Origin: Nitrospiria bacterium
GTDB lineage: Bacteria; Nitrospirota; Nitrospiria; Nitrospirales; UBA8639
Assembly (NCBI GenBank): GCA_030430725.1
Contig: JAUIKP010000213.1
Span: 1-6,129, forward strand
DNA length: 6,129 nt
Direction of reading: 5' to 3'
In this document: one piece after another, positions 5,014-6,129 of the stretch
How positions within the stretch are numbered: position 1 is the stretch's first letter
Layout: every line of letters begins with the position of its first letter
Made by a program: the position numbers and the translations under genes
Notes under the pieces: generated by a model
What the model was told of the DNA's origin: nothing
Database searches by the model: none
Seen by the model: the letters and a program-made list of their open reading frames with translations, nothing else

Positions 5014-5652
5014 TTATCCGTGCACAAACATATTATGTTCACGCTCCCATCCAATGGACGACTCAGGTCCATGTCCGGGTATGACGAGTGTACTTTCTTT
5101 GAGGGTATACAAGCGTTCACGAATAGATCGCTCAATTGCCAGGTCATCTCCACCCCACAGGTCGGTTCTGCCAATTCCGCCCCGAAACAAGGTGTCTCCG
5201 GAAAACACCAGATTCTGGTTTTCAAAGAAAAAACAGACCGAGCCGGGAGTATGGCCAGGAGTATGGATCACGGTTCCTGTATAGGAACCCACTCGCACCT
5301 CTGATTCATCTTTAATCCAACGGTCCGGCGGAGGGGCAGGCGCATAGGGAATGCGGAACATTTGGCATTGAATTTCCAGCATGTCCCAAAGTTCTTGATC
5401 CTGAGAATGCAAACACAAAGGAGCCCCGGTCACTTGTTTAATATGACCGGAGGCTAAAAAATGGTCAAAATGAGCATGCGTATGCAAAATGGCCGTGACG
5501 GTGAACCCCCGGCTATCAATTTCCCCGAGTATGCGCTCAGGATTTCCTCCTGGATCCACCACAATAGCCTGCTTCGTTTCATTGTCCCCGATAACCGAAC
5601 AATTACATGAAAGTGGAGGGACAGGGAAAGTTATTCGAATGAGCTGATCCAT
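5014..5652 (-). CDS. MBL-fold hydrolase, GloC/YcbL-like type II glyoxalase
   Basis: This 212-residue protein is a complete metallo-beta-lactamase-fold hydrolase. All dinuclear metal ligands are visible: H59, H61, D63 and H64 in THAHFDH, H134 in HTPGHTPGS, D153 in FSGDTLF and H194 in IPGHGP. The blocks VDPGG (32-36), FRGGIGRTD (156-164) and the ending GPESSIGWEREHN match the short glyoxalase II subgroup typified by E. coli GloC (YcbL, about 215 residues), which hydrolyses S-D-lactoylglutathione-type thioesters and lacks the glutathione-binding C-terminal domain of full glyoxalase II. The protein here lacks that domain too. It should be cytosolic, in methylglyoxal or thioester detoxification; the thiol used is unknown. 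AAGGAGA at 5658-5664, 5 bases before the ATG, supports the start. It is divergent from the lipoprotein gene and stands alone. The fold is certain, the substrate probable only by family. Confidence 0.88.
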   Translation of the reverse strand: MDQLIRITFPVPPLSCNCSVIGDNETKQAIVVDPGGNPERILGEIDSRGFTVTAILHTHAHFDHFLASGHIKQVTGAPLCLHSQDQELWDMLEIQCQMFRIPYAPAPPPDRWIKDESEVRVGSYTGTVIHTPGHTPGSVCFFFENQNLVFSGDTLFRGGIGRTDLWGGDDLAIERSIRERLYTLKESTLVIPGHGPESSIGWEREHNMFVHG

Positions 5653-5789
5653 CGCAATCTCCTTAAACGACTACGGTGAGGCAGTGAATTAAAGTGGAAT
5701 GAACATATACTCCGAAGCAGATTTACACAATTTCTTATAGGTAGGATAGATAATTCCCCTTCTTGAAATATCCGCCTCATAAACAAAGT

Positions 5790-5818
5790 TTGAAATAAGA
5801 ACAGTTTAAGCCTAAAAT
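5790..5818 (+). promoter_or_regulatory. Sigma-70-type promoter for the lipoprotein gene
   Basis: TTGAAA (5790-5795), a 17-bp spacer and TAAAAT (5813-5818) each match the consensus hexamers at 5 of 6 positions with ideal spacing. The predicted start point near 5825 gives a leader of about 60 bases before the GTG at 5886. No equally good promoter is seen on the opposite strand for the hydrolase gene; TATAAG near 5733-5738 lacks a -35. Confidence 0.6.
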
Positions 5819-5885
5819 ACCTAATAAAAGGTACCCATTTGATCCAATTACAACGCCATTTTCCATCCACGGATATGCTGAGCCG

Positions 5886-6129
5886 GTGAAAACTCAAGCA
5901 TTCCAGCGCTGCCCAACATCCAAGCAGAGGCCAGGTACTCTCCCCTGCTCAAGAGGCAAAGCCCTATCCGTTGGCGCGGGGATGCTCATCTTCATTCTGA
6001 CTGGTTGTCCCCAAAATAATTCTGGACTTGAAGAAGAAAATATTCAGCTCAAAAAGCAGGCCACCAAATTAGAGTCGGTAATTCATTCTCTCCAAGAGGG
6101 AAACAAAGTCATGCAACAACAAATCGACT
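5886..6129 (+). CDS. Coiled-coil lipoprotein, N-terminal part (runs off right edge)
   Basis: This frame is open from a TAA near 5795 to the window end, and the first usable start is GTG at 5886 (VKTQAF...). It encodes 81 codons plus one base. A hydrophobic stretch ALSVGAGMLIFI (26-37) leads into the lipobox LTGC with C41 as the lipidation site, followed by PQNNSG, so the mature protein should be a lipid-anchored envelope protein. From about residue 47 the sequence is charged and helical (LEEENIQLKKQATKLES and onward), with heptad-like Leu/Ile spacing that predicts a coiled coil. The n-region is oddly long (25 residues, with C9 and C21) if GTG is the start. The alternative ATG at 5982 leaves only 8 residues before the Cys, too short for normal export, and neither start has a good ribosome binding site. 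Function is unknown. Confidence 0.6.
   Translation, partial: MKTQAFQRCPTSKQRPGTLPCSRGKALSVGAGMLIFILTGCPQNNSGLEEENIQLKKQATKLESVIHSLQEGNKVMQQQID

Noticed and set aside
4881..5225. Minus-strand frame of 114 codons reaching into the gene-free stretch
   Set aside because: It overlaps the hydrolase out of frame, has no ribosome binding site, and its protein is Trp/Cys/Arg-rich and unlike a folded family.
5631..5897. Minus-strand frame of 88 codons upstream of the hydrolase
   Set aside because: It overlaps the hydrolase start and the lipoprotein promoter, and its product looks like translated noncoding sequence (many Arg, Phe, Leu; no motif).

Overview
The window reads as a chromosomal segment of a Gram-negative-type bacterium: it has exported cuprous proteins, a lipobox protein and AAGGAGG-type ribosome binding sites, at roughly 45-50% GC. 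The multicopper oxidase with a long N-terminal extension and the cupredoxin ending in a C-x2-H-x2-H-x-G-G motif resemble proteins I associate with Nitrospira and other Nitrospirota. That assignment is inference from remembered protein style, not a demonstrated match. No rRNA, tRNA, CRISPR array, transposase or phage gene is visible.

Layout. (1) Positions 1-825, minus: the first 275 codons of a secreted multicopper oxidase that runs off the left edge, preceded by an AT-rich leader with a candidate promoter. (2) Positions 1114-3247, minus: a tight four-gene cluster transcribed in the order DUF192 membrane-anchored protein, soluble Rieske [2Fe-2S] ferredoxin, chagasin-like (I42) peptidase inhibitor homologue, D-amino-acid transaminase (dat). 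Gaps are 9, 48 and 13 bp, so it is very probably one operon. (3) Positions 3248-3470: a divergent control region with a hairpin and a 10-bp direct repeat. (4) Positions 3471-3803, plus: a small secreted protein of unknown function. (5) Positions 3829-3863: a strong bidirectional terminator shared with (6) positions 3890-4387, minus: a secreted cupredoxin. (7) Positions 4388-5013: 626 bp with no convincing gene, holding the cupredoxin promoter and many inverted repeats. (8) Positions 5014-5652, minus: a GloC/YcbL-like metallo-beta-lactamase-fold hydrolase. (9) Positions 5886-6129, plus: the start of a coiled-coil lipoprotein behind a good sigma-70-type promoter.

How the parts relate. The oxidase and the cupredoxin are both exported copper redox proteins and could act in the same compartment, but they lie about 3 kb apart in separate transcription units, so a direct partnership is unproven. 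The four-gene cluster mixes a Rieske electron carrier, an envelope-facing DUF192 protein, a protease-inhibitor fold without an export signal and a D-amino-acid enzyme. I know of no pathway that joins these four, and the cluster is the most interesting unexplained association here. The hydrolase looks like ordinary detoxification metabolism. I did not find a clear new multi-component system; the best leads are the mixed operon, the inhibitor with altered binding loops, and the structured gene-free stretch.
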